Part shown: in pieces, positions 10,742-21,153 of the stretch | How the letters are laid out: each line of letters opens with the position of its first letter | How positions within the stretch are numbered: position 1 is the stretch's first letter | Origin: Stentor coeruleus | Taxonomy: Eukaryota; Ciliophora; Heterotrichea; Heterotrichida; Stentoridae | Assembly (NCBI GenBank): GCA_001970955.1 | Contig: MPUH01000252.1 | Coordinates: 1-64,000 of the forward strand | DNA: 64,000 nt | Reading direction: 5' to 3' | Position numbers and translations under genes: made by a program | Notes under the pieces: model-generated | The model's input: only the letters and a program-made list of their open reading frames with translations | Told to the model about the DNA's origin: nothing | The model's database searches: none

Positions 10742-11717
10742 GGTTAAACGGGGTTTGGTAACCTAATAACTTTATTAAAAAATTAATAGTTAATTTCTAT
10801 TTATTAGATAGCAGATTATTTTGAAATCGCTAATGTTCTTATTTTTTTGATAGAACTCAGCCAAATAAGTCGACATATTATCCCAGATATCAACATTATA
10901 AAATTTTCTATAATTATTTTCATCGATTTTTGTCTTCAGGTTGAATCAGTGATTTTCTTTGAGACAAGACCAAAAAGCCTCAATATTTTGTGTGTAAACT
11001 AATGAATTTTCTGGTTCACTGTTAATAATTAAATCGATATTCTGGCAATAATTAAGGTAAATTATGATATGCTCTCCACTTATCACTAATAATTATTAAT
11101 CCTGGCTCAATTCTCATTTTAATAATCTTTAACAATGCTTCTCTATTTCTTTTACGCCATCTCTTTTATTCCGCCGAAAATCTGCTGCTACTGATTTTTT
11201 AGTATTCTTCCTTTGTTATTTTTTCTTCTAGTTATCAAGCACTCGTCAATTTCAACTTAAATATTTTTTTCTCCTATTATTTTGTATTCAATTGAATTTG
11301 TATAAAAAACACAACTTCTCTAAACTTTTTAATCATAGTCTTACAGTAGATTCGTCTATATCATATTCATAAGCGATTCTAAATATAGGAATTTCTATGT
11401 AGAACTCATATAGAATGAGTAAAATAACATGAAATTCAATTTTTGCTCGATTAAAAATTGAATAGCAAGAAATAGATAATTTTTAATTGCATACAGAACT
11501 TTTATTTGATTTCCGCATGTTTTAGATTTTAAAATTTAGAGTCATTTTTCTCTGGCATTTCAAGCAAATCGGGGTCATGAAGAAGCATGCTGTTCTGATA
11601 GCAAAATGTAATAGCTTAATCTTTGTTTTTGATTTTTTTAAGTTTTAAATTAAGCATTTATTTTAATCACTTCTAATTTTTAAGCAAAGTCATTATGCTA
11701 CTGAACCCCGTTTAACC
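10742..11717 (-). mobile_element. Dead Merlin (IS1595-like) DNA transposon
   Basis: A 976-bp element with terminal inverted repeats starting GGTTAAACGGGGTT, about 27 of 32 positions matching. It is flanked by near-identical 8-bp copies CAATTTTT (10734-10741) and CAATATTT (11718-11725), fitting the 8-9-bp target duplications of Merlin. The minus strand holds a broken transposase of the IS1016/IS1595 type: a zinc-ribbon remnant (CLKC), then a VEIDE block with the first catalytic Asp near 11246, a GRILKNQ segment, an IIISDKWRAYHN block with the second Asp, and a NIEAFW block with the catalytic Glu. The frame has many stops and shifts, so the copy is old and inactive. Confidence 0.85.
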
Positions 11718-11877
11718 CAATATTTATATACTCAACTAAGCCTAATAATAGCAATTTTATTAATTTTATCAAATAAAACTATACAATTGCCAAACAGAAT
11801 AAGCTAATTTTTTAATACAAAAAATTAATGTTTGTTTATAGCAATAAACTTTTAATCATCAGATAATTAAAACCGCA

Positions 11878-12396
11878 TTAGTTATTAGATAAATTTCTAC
11901 TTGACCCTAAAACCATATTTCCATAATGCCCAAGTGAGCTTTCAAAATTAGAATACCCATTAATGATATTTGTTGGGACCACTTTAGGATTATGTTTCGT
12001 ATATTTAGGCTGTTGGAATGCTGGATGCTTTGCGATATCAAAAATATTATAGTCATATGATGATCTCATTGGTTTGGCTAATGATCTTGAATGCTCAAGA
12101 TTAGGGTATTTAAGTTCTAATGGTGAAGGGCTAAAGCTTTTATTACCTCCTTCAGCCAGTCCTTTAAGCCTATTAAGTTCTTGTTGTCTAGCTTGAAGCT
12201 GAACTTTTAATTTATGGAGCTCGGAATTCTGACTTTGATATTTTGATTCATCTTGAGGGGAACTTTTATCGGGCATTGGGCTTTTGGATGGGTAATCAAA
12301 AGAGTTCTGATTTTTGTTAAAATTAAAACGTCGAAGACCTTCTGGATACTGGCCTGGGCTATATTCTAGCTGTGGGTGTCTGACTGAAAAGTTCAT
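11878..12396 (-). CDS. Hypothetical low-complexity protein
   Basis: A single exon of 172 residues. The N-terminal 60 residues are rich in S, P, N and Q. Residues about 58-85 form a short coiled-coil-like helix (HKLKVQLQARQQELNRLKGL). The rest is disordered with aromatic and Pro-rich patches. No family is recognised. It is the first gene beyond the transposon and its frame is intact, with local skew as expected for a minus-strand gene. Confidence 0.6.
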   Translation of the reverse strand: MNFSVRHPQLEYSPGQYPEGLRRFNFNKNQNSFDYPSKSPMPDKSSPQDESKYQSQNSELHKLKVQLQARQQELNRLKGLAEGGNKSFSPSPLELKYPNLEHSRSLAKPMRSSYDYNIFDIAKHPAFQQPKYTKHNPKVVPTNIINGYSNFESSLGHYGNMVLGSSRNLSNN

Positions 12397-12485
12397 GAGT
12401 AACTGAAGGATTTATATTAGATATAAATTAAATACAATATATGAAATTTGATAAGCTCAGATAGAAATAGGCTAAGGTTATTTGT

Positions 12486-13199
12486 CTAAGGTTTAGGAGG
12501 TAAATCATAATAACTACTTACAGGTAGAAACAAGTTCTTATACTTGATATATCTTATCGGAGGCATTTCATGTGCTTTAACATAAAGGAGTTGCTTCATA
12601 CGTGAGTACCAATTAAGACAATTCTGTAGGTTTACTCCTTGATAATAAGACAGTTCAAGATCTTTAAAAACAATAATTCTCTCAATAAGTGGCAAGGCTA
12701 GCAAGTCAATCAACATCATTTCATCCTTCCCCAAAGCTTTATACCCAAAATACTTCCCATCAGGTATCAAATCTTCTATATCTGCCATATTCCTTCTAAA
12801 GTTTTTTTGCAATCTCTCACTCAGTACCTGATTAAAAAATATCTCCCAAGCCTCTCTTTTTAATGCATTAAGATATATTAACGTAATAGTATCCAAAGCA
12901 GCTTTTGCAATGGATCAATATTCTCATTTGCAAGTCTTGGATATAGATATGGACCAGGAAATGATTCAAAGTATTCGGATATGACAATTGAATCACGAAG
13001 CATGCATACTCGATTTGGCGTTGTAACTTTAAGTGCAGGTATTTGCTCTTTTTATTTTGATATTCAAGAGCCAGTCAGGTTTATTAGTCAAGTCTATTTC
13101 TTTTATTGCGCATTGAATACCTTTGTAAGCCATAGCATAAAGGGTACTTTGTGAGAAGGGGCACATTAGGTGGACTAACAGTTTTAGCTGTATTTACAT
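12486..13199 (-). pseudogene. Broken omega-type glutathione S-transferase
   Basis: Read across frames, the minus strand gives a thioredoxin-fold start with CPFSQ, the omega-class Cys active site. It continues with KGIQCAIKEIDL, NKPDWLLNI, the cis-Pro block QIPALKV and the helical C-terminal domain to a TAG at 12486. Three lesions are visible: the ATG at 13199 is followed directly by TAA, one run of A has a base too many near 13040, and one has a base too few near 12905. No 15/16-nt intron explains any of them. Omega GSTs act as thiol transferases and dehydroascorbate reductases. Two homopolymer errors plus a real stop are possible, but decay is more likely given the neighbouring transposon and relic. 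Confidence 0.75.
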
Positions 13200-15176
13200 T
13201 ATTAACTTTTAAAAGTGATTATTTCAAGTGAAATTTAATTGTCAAATATTTTATATAGGAAAAATGAGGAATATAGGAAGGTATAGAGGTTTTAAAGGAT
13301 TTTTTAGCTAACCTGCTATAAATAATTATGGTTTTTATGCTTAGGAATTATGATATTACTATTTAGTTTCAATATTAGTTTAAAGCGCCTTTTTAGATAT
13401 TTTTATATGCTTTTGATTTAAGGCTAAAAGCCTATTATAATAATATATCATTTACAAGTAAAGTATTTCATTTTAATAAATATGTTAAGTCCTTTGAGTT
13501 TTGGATATAATAAATAAACTAGGATAATTTTACTTATTAGCGAGGTAAATTTTATTATAAATACATGGGAAAATTTGTGATTGTGGTAAAAATATTCAAT
13601 CAGCATTCAAAAAGAAATAATTATTTTTATATCAAAGACCTTAATCCTTTTACTATTAAAAAAAAATCAGGGTATTATCCTATAAATATAGATAATTAGT
13701 TTAAAAAATCTCCAAAAATTGAAGATTGGCTGTCAGCAAAAGATAAAATTCTTTTCAAAAATCGCACCAATGCAGTTCTTTTGAACTAACTTTAATGGAA
13801 CTCAAAAATTCATTTTATCTTCTTTTTTTTTCAGTAAATATATTTTCTCTTAAATTGTTAGCTTCACTAATGAATTGTATGAAAATATATATTAGAAGAA
13901 AGGCAGGCTTCAAAAAGAATCGAGAATTATATCCTTTAAACACCGAAATACTGAAATTTTGCCTTAGTGCTTTCTTGATGATGGTAATAGATAAGAAGCT
14001 AGAATTATTACAGCACTCATATTCTATGGAATTCGCGCTTGATAAGAAGATGAATGATGTAAATCATGCTATAGCTCTAAGCAAGTTTCTGGAAATTAAC
14101 TCTATAAACAAATAAAAAATTATTAAGAGTAGATTTACTATCTAATCACATTCAAAATACATCTCAACCATTATATTATCGTTTAATTAAGCTATCAATC
14201 AGCAAATCACTTATAAATTTCAAGGGCAGACTTTCTTTAAAGCAATATACAATATTCATCCAATCACTCTTTAAAAACAGTGGATTTACTATCTTGTTGA
14301 AATCTTTGTGATTAATAGTTTTATAATTATCAATAGAGTAAGTCTGACCTCTGAAAATTAATCTCTAAGCTATATAGAATAAAATTGATAAAGAATTTAA
14401 TAACTAGCAGTAATACACTTGAAAAAACTATTGAAGCTAATATTTGGTATTATTTTAAGTACAACAATAGAAAACTTTAGAATATTCTATTAGAAGGAAA
14501 AATCAAGCTGGAATTTTTACTGTATTATTTGTGATAAATACATTCATCAAGAGTTTTTTGAGAGACCATAGACTGCTGAAATAATAGAGTTAGTAAAATA
14601 TAGCTAATTTTAGGAAATTTTTCGTGTTAGTTTTGATACTGACGAAGTAATGGATGTGCTAAGGTAAATACAAAATTCAAATTTTTTCCTAAACCAACTA
14701 TGATATCGAAATAAAAATTAGCATATATCAAGACCTTCTAAAACCCTTTCTTATAAAAAAAAACAGCTTGTTTTATAAGAAGAAATATTGAAGTTTAAAG
14801 CCTTGTCTTAATAAAAAAATCAAATCTATTATAATAAATATGCTGAGGAAAAGAAAGCTCATCTAAAATTTCATATTTGATAAAAGCTAGGACAGAAGCT
14901 TTGGTTTCTCAAATCATAATACTATTTTTATAAAAAACACCAGAGATTTTTTTCGCGCTACTAAAATTTTCATAAACTATAGCAAAAATAATCAAAATAC
15001 TTTAAAATGATAGGCATTTATGAATATAATTGACTAAAGCCTAAAAAGCAAATATAATTAATTCCTAACCATTTCCCTAAAATAAGTTATAATAAACCAT
15101 ATAAGAACTGAATAACGCATATTATCAAATTATAAGATATGCTTATTAGCCTAATATATACTATAACATAAATATT
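13200..15176. other. Long spacer with a possible gene relic
   Basis: Nearly 2 kb without an intact gene. Bases 13200-13560 are plain AT-rich DNA. From about 13575 to 14760 short gene-like fragments appear, described separately. The last 300 bases are G-poor, as in regions upstream of other plus-strand genes, and end at the DYRK start. A 106-codon frame at 13795-14115 lies inside the relic and does not look like a separate gene. Confidence 0.5.
13575..14760 (+). pseudogene. Decayed gene relic, zinc-type fragments
   Basis: Plus-strand fragments with protein-like composition occur in several frames and are interrupted by many stops. They include CDCGKNIQSAFKK near 13575, IEDWLSAKDKILFKNRTNA near 13710, a Lys/Leu-rich segment at 13980-14115, and YCIICDKYIHQEFF near 14520. 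The CxC and CxxC patches recall the zinc-plus-coil proteins elsewhere in the window. I cannot identify the family. Low confidence. Confidence 0.3.
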
Positions 15177-16580
15177 ATGCATAAAAACAACACTTTGAAA
15201 TTCATGATACACAAATTACAAGCTGATGTCTCTCCAGGAGGTCAATCTTATGCTTCTGATAGCTTGACCTCCTCTTCTAAATGCGGAAAAATAGTACCAA
15301 AAGGGTTTAAAAATGCAGTGGCCAGGTATTTGCCTCCATCTGAGCAGTCCTTTTTAAGAAATTCTGGTGAAAATCAAGCTCAGGGCAAAGTTAAATATCA
15401 AGCAAATATCAAAAAGAAGCTCAGTAAGTCTTGGACTAACGAAATGTTTGAAGAGCTGAACTCATTGATGGATTTAAGAAAGAATTCTTTTGAGGAAAAC
15501 AAAAAACCTTTAAAAAATGATTGCGAAATTTACTTTACAGGAAAAATTATGGTTATGGGTGATGATTTATGTTCCCGGAAATTAACTGAAAATTCGTTGG
15601 TGGAAATTAATGAGGATGAAAAAGGGTACTTTAAAGGCTTTCATGGAGACCATATAGCTTTTAGATATGAAATTCTTGAGTCTTTAGGGAAAGGCACTTT
15701 TGGAGAAGTTTTTAAGTGTTTAGACCATAAGACGAATAAGTTTGTGGCAATAAAAGTTGTTAGAAATGTAAAGGAGCAAAGTAAATTAGCCCAAGAGGAA
15801 CTTGAAATATTAGAAGAACTTGGTAAGAATGCTCAAGGAGGTGATGAATTTATAGTACAGATGATTGATCATTTTGAATTTTGTGGACACTTATGCATAG
15901 CATTCGAACTTTTAGGCATGAGTTTATTGCAAGTTCTAGAAAATAATAACTATCAAGGACTTCCAATAGAAACAGTAAAAATTCTAATCAAACAACTCTT
16001 AACAGCTCTTAAGACCCTTCACACTATGCATATAATTCACTGCGATTTAAAACCAAACAATATATTGCTTAAAGAAAAAAACAAGGGGCAAATAAAACTT
16101 ATAGACTTTGGCTCAGCCTGCATTGAAAGCAAAAAAGTTCAAGAATACTTGCAAAATCTATACTACCGAGCTCCTGAAATTGTTTTAGATATAGACTATG
16201 GGAAAAGTATCGACATCTGGTCTTTAGGATGTATAACAGCTGAGCTTTTAACAGGTCAAGTTTTATTTTTTGCCCAAAATGACCATGAACTTTTTAAAAT
16301 GATGGTCGAAACTTGTGGACTTCCTGATAGGAACTATATTAGAAAAGGTCGAAGAATTAATCTTTTTGTGGATCGACAAGGAAAACTCAAGTTAAAAACC
16401 GTCCCTAACTCGAAAACAGTAAATAAAATTTTACAAGATTATGATGATGATACAAGGAATTTTGTAGAATCTTGTTTGAAATGGCAACCTGAACAGAGAT
16501 TGACAGTGGATCAAGCTTTGGCCCACCCTTGGATCTCGAGTGTTGATGTTAATGAATGCGAGAACATTGCTTTATTTTAA
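15177..16580 (+). CDS. DYRK-family protein kinase, copy 1
   Basis: A single exon of 467 residues. A DYRK-homology box (YFKGFHGDHIAFRYEIL, about 151-167) leads into the kinase domain. The Gly loop is GKGTFGEV (171-178), the ATP Lys is K193, the catalytic loop is HCDLKPNN (288-295), and DFG is at 310-312. Activation-loop EYLQ with Y324 matches the YxY autophosphorylation site of DYRKs, followed by YYRAPE. All catalytic residues are present. DYRKs phosphorylate Ser/Thr after autophosphorylating a Tyr. The N-terminal 140 residues are disordered. The first 18 residues resemble those of the paralogue at 17810, so the pair is a tandem duplication. Subfamily 2/3/4 is likelier than 1A, though this is inferred. 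Confidence 0.92.
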   Translation: MHKNNTLKFMIHKLQADVSPGGQSYASDSLTSSSKCGKIVPKGFKNAVARYLPPSEQSFLRNSGENQAQGKVKYQANIKKKLSKSWTNEMFEELNSLMDLRKNSFEENKKPLKNDCEIYFTGKIMVMGDDLCSRKLTENSLVEINEDEKGYFKGFHGDHIAFRYEILESLGKGTFGEVFKCLDHKTNKFVAIKVVRNVKEQSKLAQEELEILEELGKNAQGGDEFIVQMIDHFEFCGHLCIAFELLGMSLLQVLENNNYQGLPIETVKILIKQLLTALKTLHTMHIIHCDLKPNNILLKEKNKGQIKLIDFGSACIESKKVQEYLQNLYYRAPEIVLDIDYGKSIDIWSLGCITAELLTGQVLFFAQNDHELFKMMVETCGLPDRNYIRKGRRINLFVDRQGKLKLKTVPNSKTVNKILQDYDDDTRNFVESCLKWQPEQRLTVDQALAHPWISSVDVNECENIALF

Positions 16581-17809
16581 GCTTTATTATAAGATAGTTT
16601 TATATATGGTATTTGGTTTGGAATAAGTGCTTTTGACAGATAATGATGATGATAGGTAAGGCTTTTAAAAATAATTTCTAAGGATTTTAAAGGAAAAATA
16701 AATGCTTAATTGCTTTATAATAGGTTTTTGTAGGTAGTGGAGTATTAGCTTTAATTCATAATTATTATAAGGAAAGTTTTTGGGGGTAGTGGAGTATTAT
16801 GGTAAATGCTGGAATAGGGTGGATTGAAAGGATAGAAAAAAATTATTGTGTTTTCATAGCGAAACTAAGCTTTTTATGTTTTAGGAATAGGCTTTAATAT
16901 TTTTAAGTGTAGATATTTGTGGGAAAATTAAAAAGATATAGAAAAGGGAATGATTTTTTTAATATGGTTAGTCTAAAAAAATATTAGGTTGAAATATTGA
17001 ATCTATATTTAAATTATAGACATTCAATACAGATATAAGATAAAATTTAAGTTTTCCTATCTAAGAAAATGTATTTATCATTATAAATACAATTCTCAAA
17101 ATTTAATAAAACTAAAAGTAGGCATAACTAAAATATTAACTAAAGAGTTTATTCTACCTTAAGAGTCAAATCTAATCATCAAAAAAGCTTATAATCAAAA
17201 AAAAATAAACAAAAAGACAAAATTTACTAAAAAATTTCAAAAAGCATATGTTTTGTATAATAAATGGCTTTACATCGCTATAAATTCTTTTAATACTTTA
17301 TACATAAATTATAGTATTTGTCTTGAAAACTATTCTTATTTAAATACAAGAAATAGAGTATTATAATTATATTTTTATATCTAAAATTTGTTGTAAATCA
17401 TAAATTTTTATATTGTGTGCTAATTTTTCTATAGTTAAAATACTAAAATATATGATTTTATGTCATTTTTAAATTGTCTATAGGAGGATTATAGCAAATT
17501 TTATAAATTTATAATTTTTTAGCTCTAAATATTGAGCTATTGAAAAAAGTAGATTTTTTTCAAGTAATCTAAGGGAGATTGATAATAATTAGAATTAATT
17601 TTTCTTACAGATTGATACTTATGGCAATTTTTTCTGATCATAATAACCTGATTGAATTTTGTGCTTTTGAAAATTAAAATTGTTATAATTATTTCCTTTA
17701 TGTATGCTTAAGTTCAAAATACATGAAAAACTAATTTTTTTTGTTCAATATGATAGCATAATATGAATTGTCTAGTTACACTTAAAATGAATTATAATAT
17801 ACAAGCATA
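16581..17809. other. Spacer between the two kinases
   Basis: About 1.2 kb of AT-rich DNA with no gene seen. The first 400 bases are C-poor and the part before 17810 is G-poor, matching the downstream/upstream skew seen throughout the window. A short direct repeat (AGGTAGTGGAGTATTA / GGGTAGTGGAGTATTA) lies near 16730-16800. Confidence 0.55.
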
Positions 17810-19174
17810 ATGCAAAAAAGTCAAACATTGAAATTCATGATAGCTAAATTGCATGCAGATTTATCTGAAACTAAACAGCATGATACTTCAAGTTCAACTT
17901 TAAAGCAATTAGTGAGGAAAAAGCCAAAAATCTCAAGTTTTCAGATGGTAAACACAAAATTTCAACCTAAAGAAGATACTTCACCCCCAAAATTATCCAT
18001 TGCCCAAAATATAAAAAATACCAAAAATCAGTCTTATGCAAACTACAAAAGAAGCATTTCATTTACACAGGAAATAAAAAATAGTTCTACTATAGAAACA
18101 AAAACATTCTATGAATGTAAAAATCAATGCATTAACAAAACTCTAACAAATGATAAAATTTACTATGAAGGGAGGACAGAGTATGAGTCTGAAGAAATGG
18201 TAATTGACGATGACGAAAATTATTATAAAGGCTTTGTTGGAAACTCATTAGCTTATCGATATGAAATCCTTGAAACTTTAGGCAAAGGGACGTTTGGTGA
18301 GGTTTTCAAATGCTTCGACCACAAAAACAACGTAAATGTTGCTATCAAGATTATTAGAAACCAAAAACCCTATAAAGAATCAGGTGACCAGGAACTCATA
18401 TTCTTACAAGAAATATCCCAATCCTCAGAAGAAGCTTCAGAAAAATTTATCGTCAAACTACTCGATAATTTTACATTCAAAAACCACCTTTGTTTTGTAT
18501 TTGAACTTTTAAGCCTAAATCTATTCCAAGCTATAGAAAAAAATATAGGTCAAGGTTTTTCAGTTTTAACAGTAAAAAATATCATCAGGCAAATCTTAAA
18601 AGCCCTTGAGATTATGCATGGACTAAATATTATCCACTGCGATATAAAACCTGATAATATCATGTTAAAAGATAAAGATAAAAATTTAGTAAGGCTTATA
18701 GATTTTGGGTCATCTTGCAAGGAAAATAGAAGGTTTATGGAATATGTCCAAAATAGAAACTACCGAGCTCCTGAGATAGTTTTTGATATTGATTATACAA
18801 AAGCTATTGATTTATGGTCTTTAGGGTGTATAACTGTAGAGTTACTTACTGGGAAAAGTCTGTTTAAAGCTGAGAATGAACAAGAGTTATTTAAGTTGTT
18901 TGTAGGGACTTTTGGGTATCCTGAGAAGAGTTTTGTTAAGAAAGGTAGAAGGTGTAATATATTTTTGGATAGACAAGGGAGGTTTAGGATTAAAACAACG
19001 CCAAATATCAACACTTTATGTAATGCTCTTCAAGGATTCGATTTAGAGATTATTAATTTTGTTGAAGCCTGTCTTAAATGGAACCCTGAACAGAGAATAA
19101 CTACTTCTCAAGCTTTAGCTCATCGTTGGATTGCATCAAGTGATGGATCTGAGTATGAATATGAATTAATTTAA
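17810..19174 (+). CDS. DYRK-family protein kinase, copy 2
   Basis: A single exon of 454 residues, paralogous to the gene at 15177. The opening LKFMIAKLHADLS matches LKFMIHKLQADVS in copy 1. A DYRK-homology box (YYKGFVGNSLAYRYEIL) is followed by Gly loop GKGTFGEV (158-165), K180, HCDIKPDN (276-283), DFG (298-300) and the activation-loop Tyr Y312 in MEYVQNRNYRAPE. Kinase domains are conserved throughout while the linkers (about 20-115) have diverged freely. Both copies look active. The duplication is old enough for codon choices to differ. Confidence 0.92.
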   Translation: MQKSQTLKFMIAKLHADLSETKQHDTSSSTLKQLVRKKPKISSFQMVNTKFQPKEDTSPPKLSIAQNIKNTKNQSYANYKRSISFTQEIKNSSTIETKTFYECKNQCINKTLTNDKIYYEGRTEYESEEMVIDDDENYYKGFVGNSLAYRYEILETLGKGTFGEVFKCFDHKNNVNVAIKIIRNQKPYKESGDQELIFLQEISQSSEEASEKFIVKLLDNFTFKNHLCFVFELLSLNLFQAIEKNIGQGFSVLTVKNIIRQILKALEIMHGLNIIHCDIKPDNIMLKDKDKNLVRLIDFGSSCKENRRFMEYVQNRNYRAPEIVFDIDYTKAIDLWSLGCITVELLTGKSLFKAENEQELFKLFVGTFGYPEKSFVKKGRRCNIFLDRQGRFRIKTTPNINTLCNALQGFDLEIINFVEACLKWNPEQRITTSQALAHRWIASSDGSEYEYELI

Positions 19175-19746
19175 GGGTAATATGGATTTTTATAAGGCTT
19201 TGCATTTTTAGTAGAGAGAATTTTTTATGTTTTAGGCTCGGATTTTTAAAGGTTTGCATCTTTTTTAAAAGTTTTTGGATATAAGTTGTATTCAATGAGA
19301 ATCAGTGCATGCTTTTAGAAAGATAAGTTTATTTTGAAAATTTGTGTTTGCCCAGAATAATAATTAGTTTTAGGTTTAAAATGGTATACAAATTGGTGTT
19401 TTTGAGGAAGATTGGTCTGGAGATGTATAATTATAAGACAAAATAATGATAGTAATTTAATAAATATTCTTACTGAATCTTAGACAAAAATCCGCAAACA
19501 AACTCTTGTTTTTGGGACATAATTAAAACTCCGACAATAAAATTACTTTTCATATTTTGACTTTTTTAAAACTAATTCAACTATCATACTAAGTCATAAA
19601 AAAAACTTTTAAGTATTAAAAACTTCAGCTAAATATGCCTTCTTCAAAGTTAATTATAAATATTCACAAAAAAACTTCGAAAAATCATCAATTTAAAATT
19701 TTTCACTACAAAAAAAATAAAAACTGTCTAAATTTAAATTTTTACA
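19175..19746. other. Spacer between convergent genes
   Basis: No gene seen. The left half is C-poor and the right half G-poor on the top strand, as expected between a plus-strand and a minus-strand gene end. No terminator-like hairpin stands out. Confidence 0.55.
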
Positions 19747-20421
19747 TCATTTTCGTGAGCAGCCACACCAAAACGAAGAAGAACTAATATTTCCTTTAAG
19801 ATAATCAATAAGAGCAGGATTTTTGGTTTCTTTCAATGAAACTTTAATCTCTTTTTTACTCCAGCTTGTATGATTCATTAAGCATTTTACTACCACAATA
19901 TGATTCCATCTACATGCTACCTGTAAAGTATTTTCTCCATTTGAGTCCAAATGAGGATTAGCACCACTATCTAAAAGCAACTGAACAGTTTCTGAATACC
20001 CATTTCGTGCTGCTTCATATAAAGGTCTGATACCATGTACATCAGGTTTGTTAACAAAAGAATTAGGATCTGTGGCACTCCTAACATATTTCAAAGGATG
20101 TCTATCAATAAGCGACTTTATTTCTTGTATATCATTATCAGACGATCTTCTAATGTAAAAAAACAGTAAATCAGTAGCTTTATGATTTTCTATAGCAGAT
20201 GCAGCAAGAGTACAGCTTTTTTTATATTCTGTCTTAGGACAGTTGATACTTAAATTGTCAATGAATTGGTCCACATTATCCACAATTACAACTTCTTGGG
20301 ATTTGAAACAATTTGAGGCTTTTATGATGTTTTTAACTAGTTTCCAGTTTTTTAGAGCTTGATTTTTAGGCTTTTCTTCATCGTGCTTCAAAGAGCCATA
20401 AGTCTTTGATAAATCACTCAT
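19747..20421 (-). CDS. Small ankyrin-repeat protein
   Basis: A single exon of 224 residues. Ankyrin-type repeats lie at about 115-195 (GIRPLYEAARNGYSETVQLLLDSGANP, then GENTLQVACRWNHIVVVKCLMNH), with a weaker one before. The N-terminal third is basic and helical. The C-terminus is Cys-rich (FWCGCSRK). It ends in TGA, the only gene in the window that does. Reading through the TGA would add 18 codons before a TAA, with no clear sign that they are coding. A protein-interaction role is all that can be said. Confidence 0.8.
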   Translation of the reverse strand: MSDLSKTYGSLKHDEEKPKNQALKNWKLVKNIIKASNCFKSQEVVIVDNVDQFIDNLSINCPKTEYKKSCTLAASAIENHKATDLLFFYIRRSSDNDIQEIKSLIDRHPLKYVRSATDPNSFVNKPDVHGIRPLYEAARNGYSETVQLLLDSGANPHLDSNGENTLQVACRWNHIVVVKCLMNHTSWSKKEIKVSLKETKNPALIDYLKGNISSSSFWCGCSRK

Positions 20422-21153
20422 TTTGCTATTTTATTAATATGAATGCTTGATAGTCTAATTAAAATAAGATAGCAAGGTTTTAGGGCAAAAAAGTGTATGA
20501 TTATTATGAGAAGGTAGATATGATTATAATAAGCATGGGAAATGAAGGTAAGGAACAAAGTTTACAAAATACTTTTGATTTATTAAAAAAAAACATGATA
20601 GGGTTTTTGATATTAGAAATTGAAAAGGTTTATTTTTACCAAGGATGAATTTTTTGAGTTTTTTTATTATAAGAGTTTATATCAAAAATAGATATAAATC
20701 ATAATGGTAAAATAGAATACTTTTAGTTCAAGCAGATTATGGAAAAAATGATAACAAAAAAAGATGAATGAGCTCTAGGTAAACATATTTTTATAAAATA
20801 GATTGTAAAGGTNACAAAAAAAGATGAATGAGCTCTAGGTAAACATATTTTTATAAAATAGATTGTAAAGGTGCTAGTATGATAACAACTGACGAAATGA
20901 AATATTAATTTTATTTCCTTGGGAAATGATGATAGAAGAAAGTGTAAGGCATTAATCAATTTGTAATCCATTCAAAAGAATATGCCAATTTTGAAGAATT
21001 TTCTAGTTTATATAATAAATTTAGTGTGTATTTTCCTAGACACTACATATTCAAAGGTAAATCTAAAGTTATTCTTTAACAATCAAAGCATTTTTATCAT
21101 TTTCACTGTATTTAATTTCAAAAATCAATATAAAATCATAACTAAAGTTAATA
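20422..21153. other. Divergent spacer containing an n join
   Basis: The region between the start of the ankyrin gene and the start at 21154. No intact gene is seen; a 67-codon frame at 20982 overlaps the next gene's upstream DNA and is not convincing. It contains the duplicated join at 20813. Confidence 0.5.
20754..20872. repeat. Duplicated contig overlap around n at 20813
   Basis: Bases 20754-20812 and 20814-20872 are identical 59-bp copies on either side of one n. This is an unmerged assembly overlap. Confidence 0.9.

Noticed and set aside
12891-13060. A tiny intron explaining the GST frame shifts
   Set aside because: No GT...AG or GC...AG segment of 15-16 nt with the conserved A lies at either shift.
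13795-14115. 106-codon plus-strand frame as an independent gene
   Set aside because: It is surrounded by broken frames of similar composition and is treated as part of a relic.
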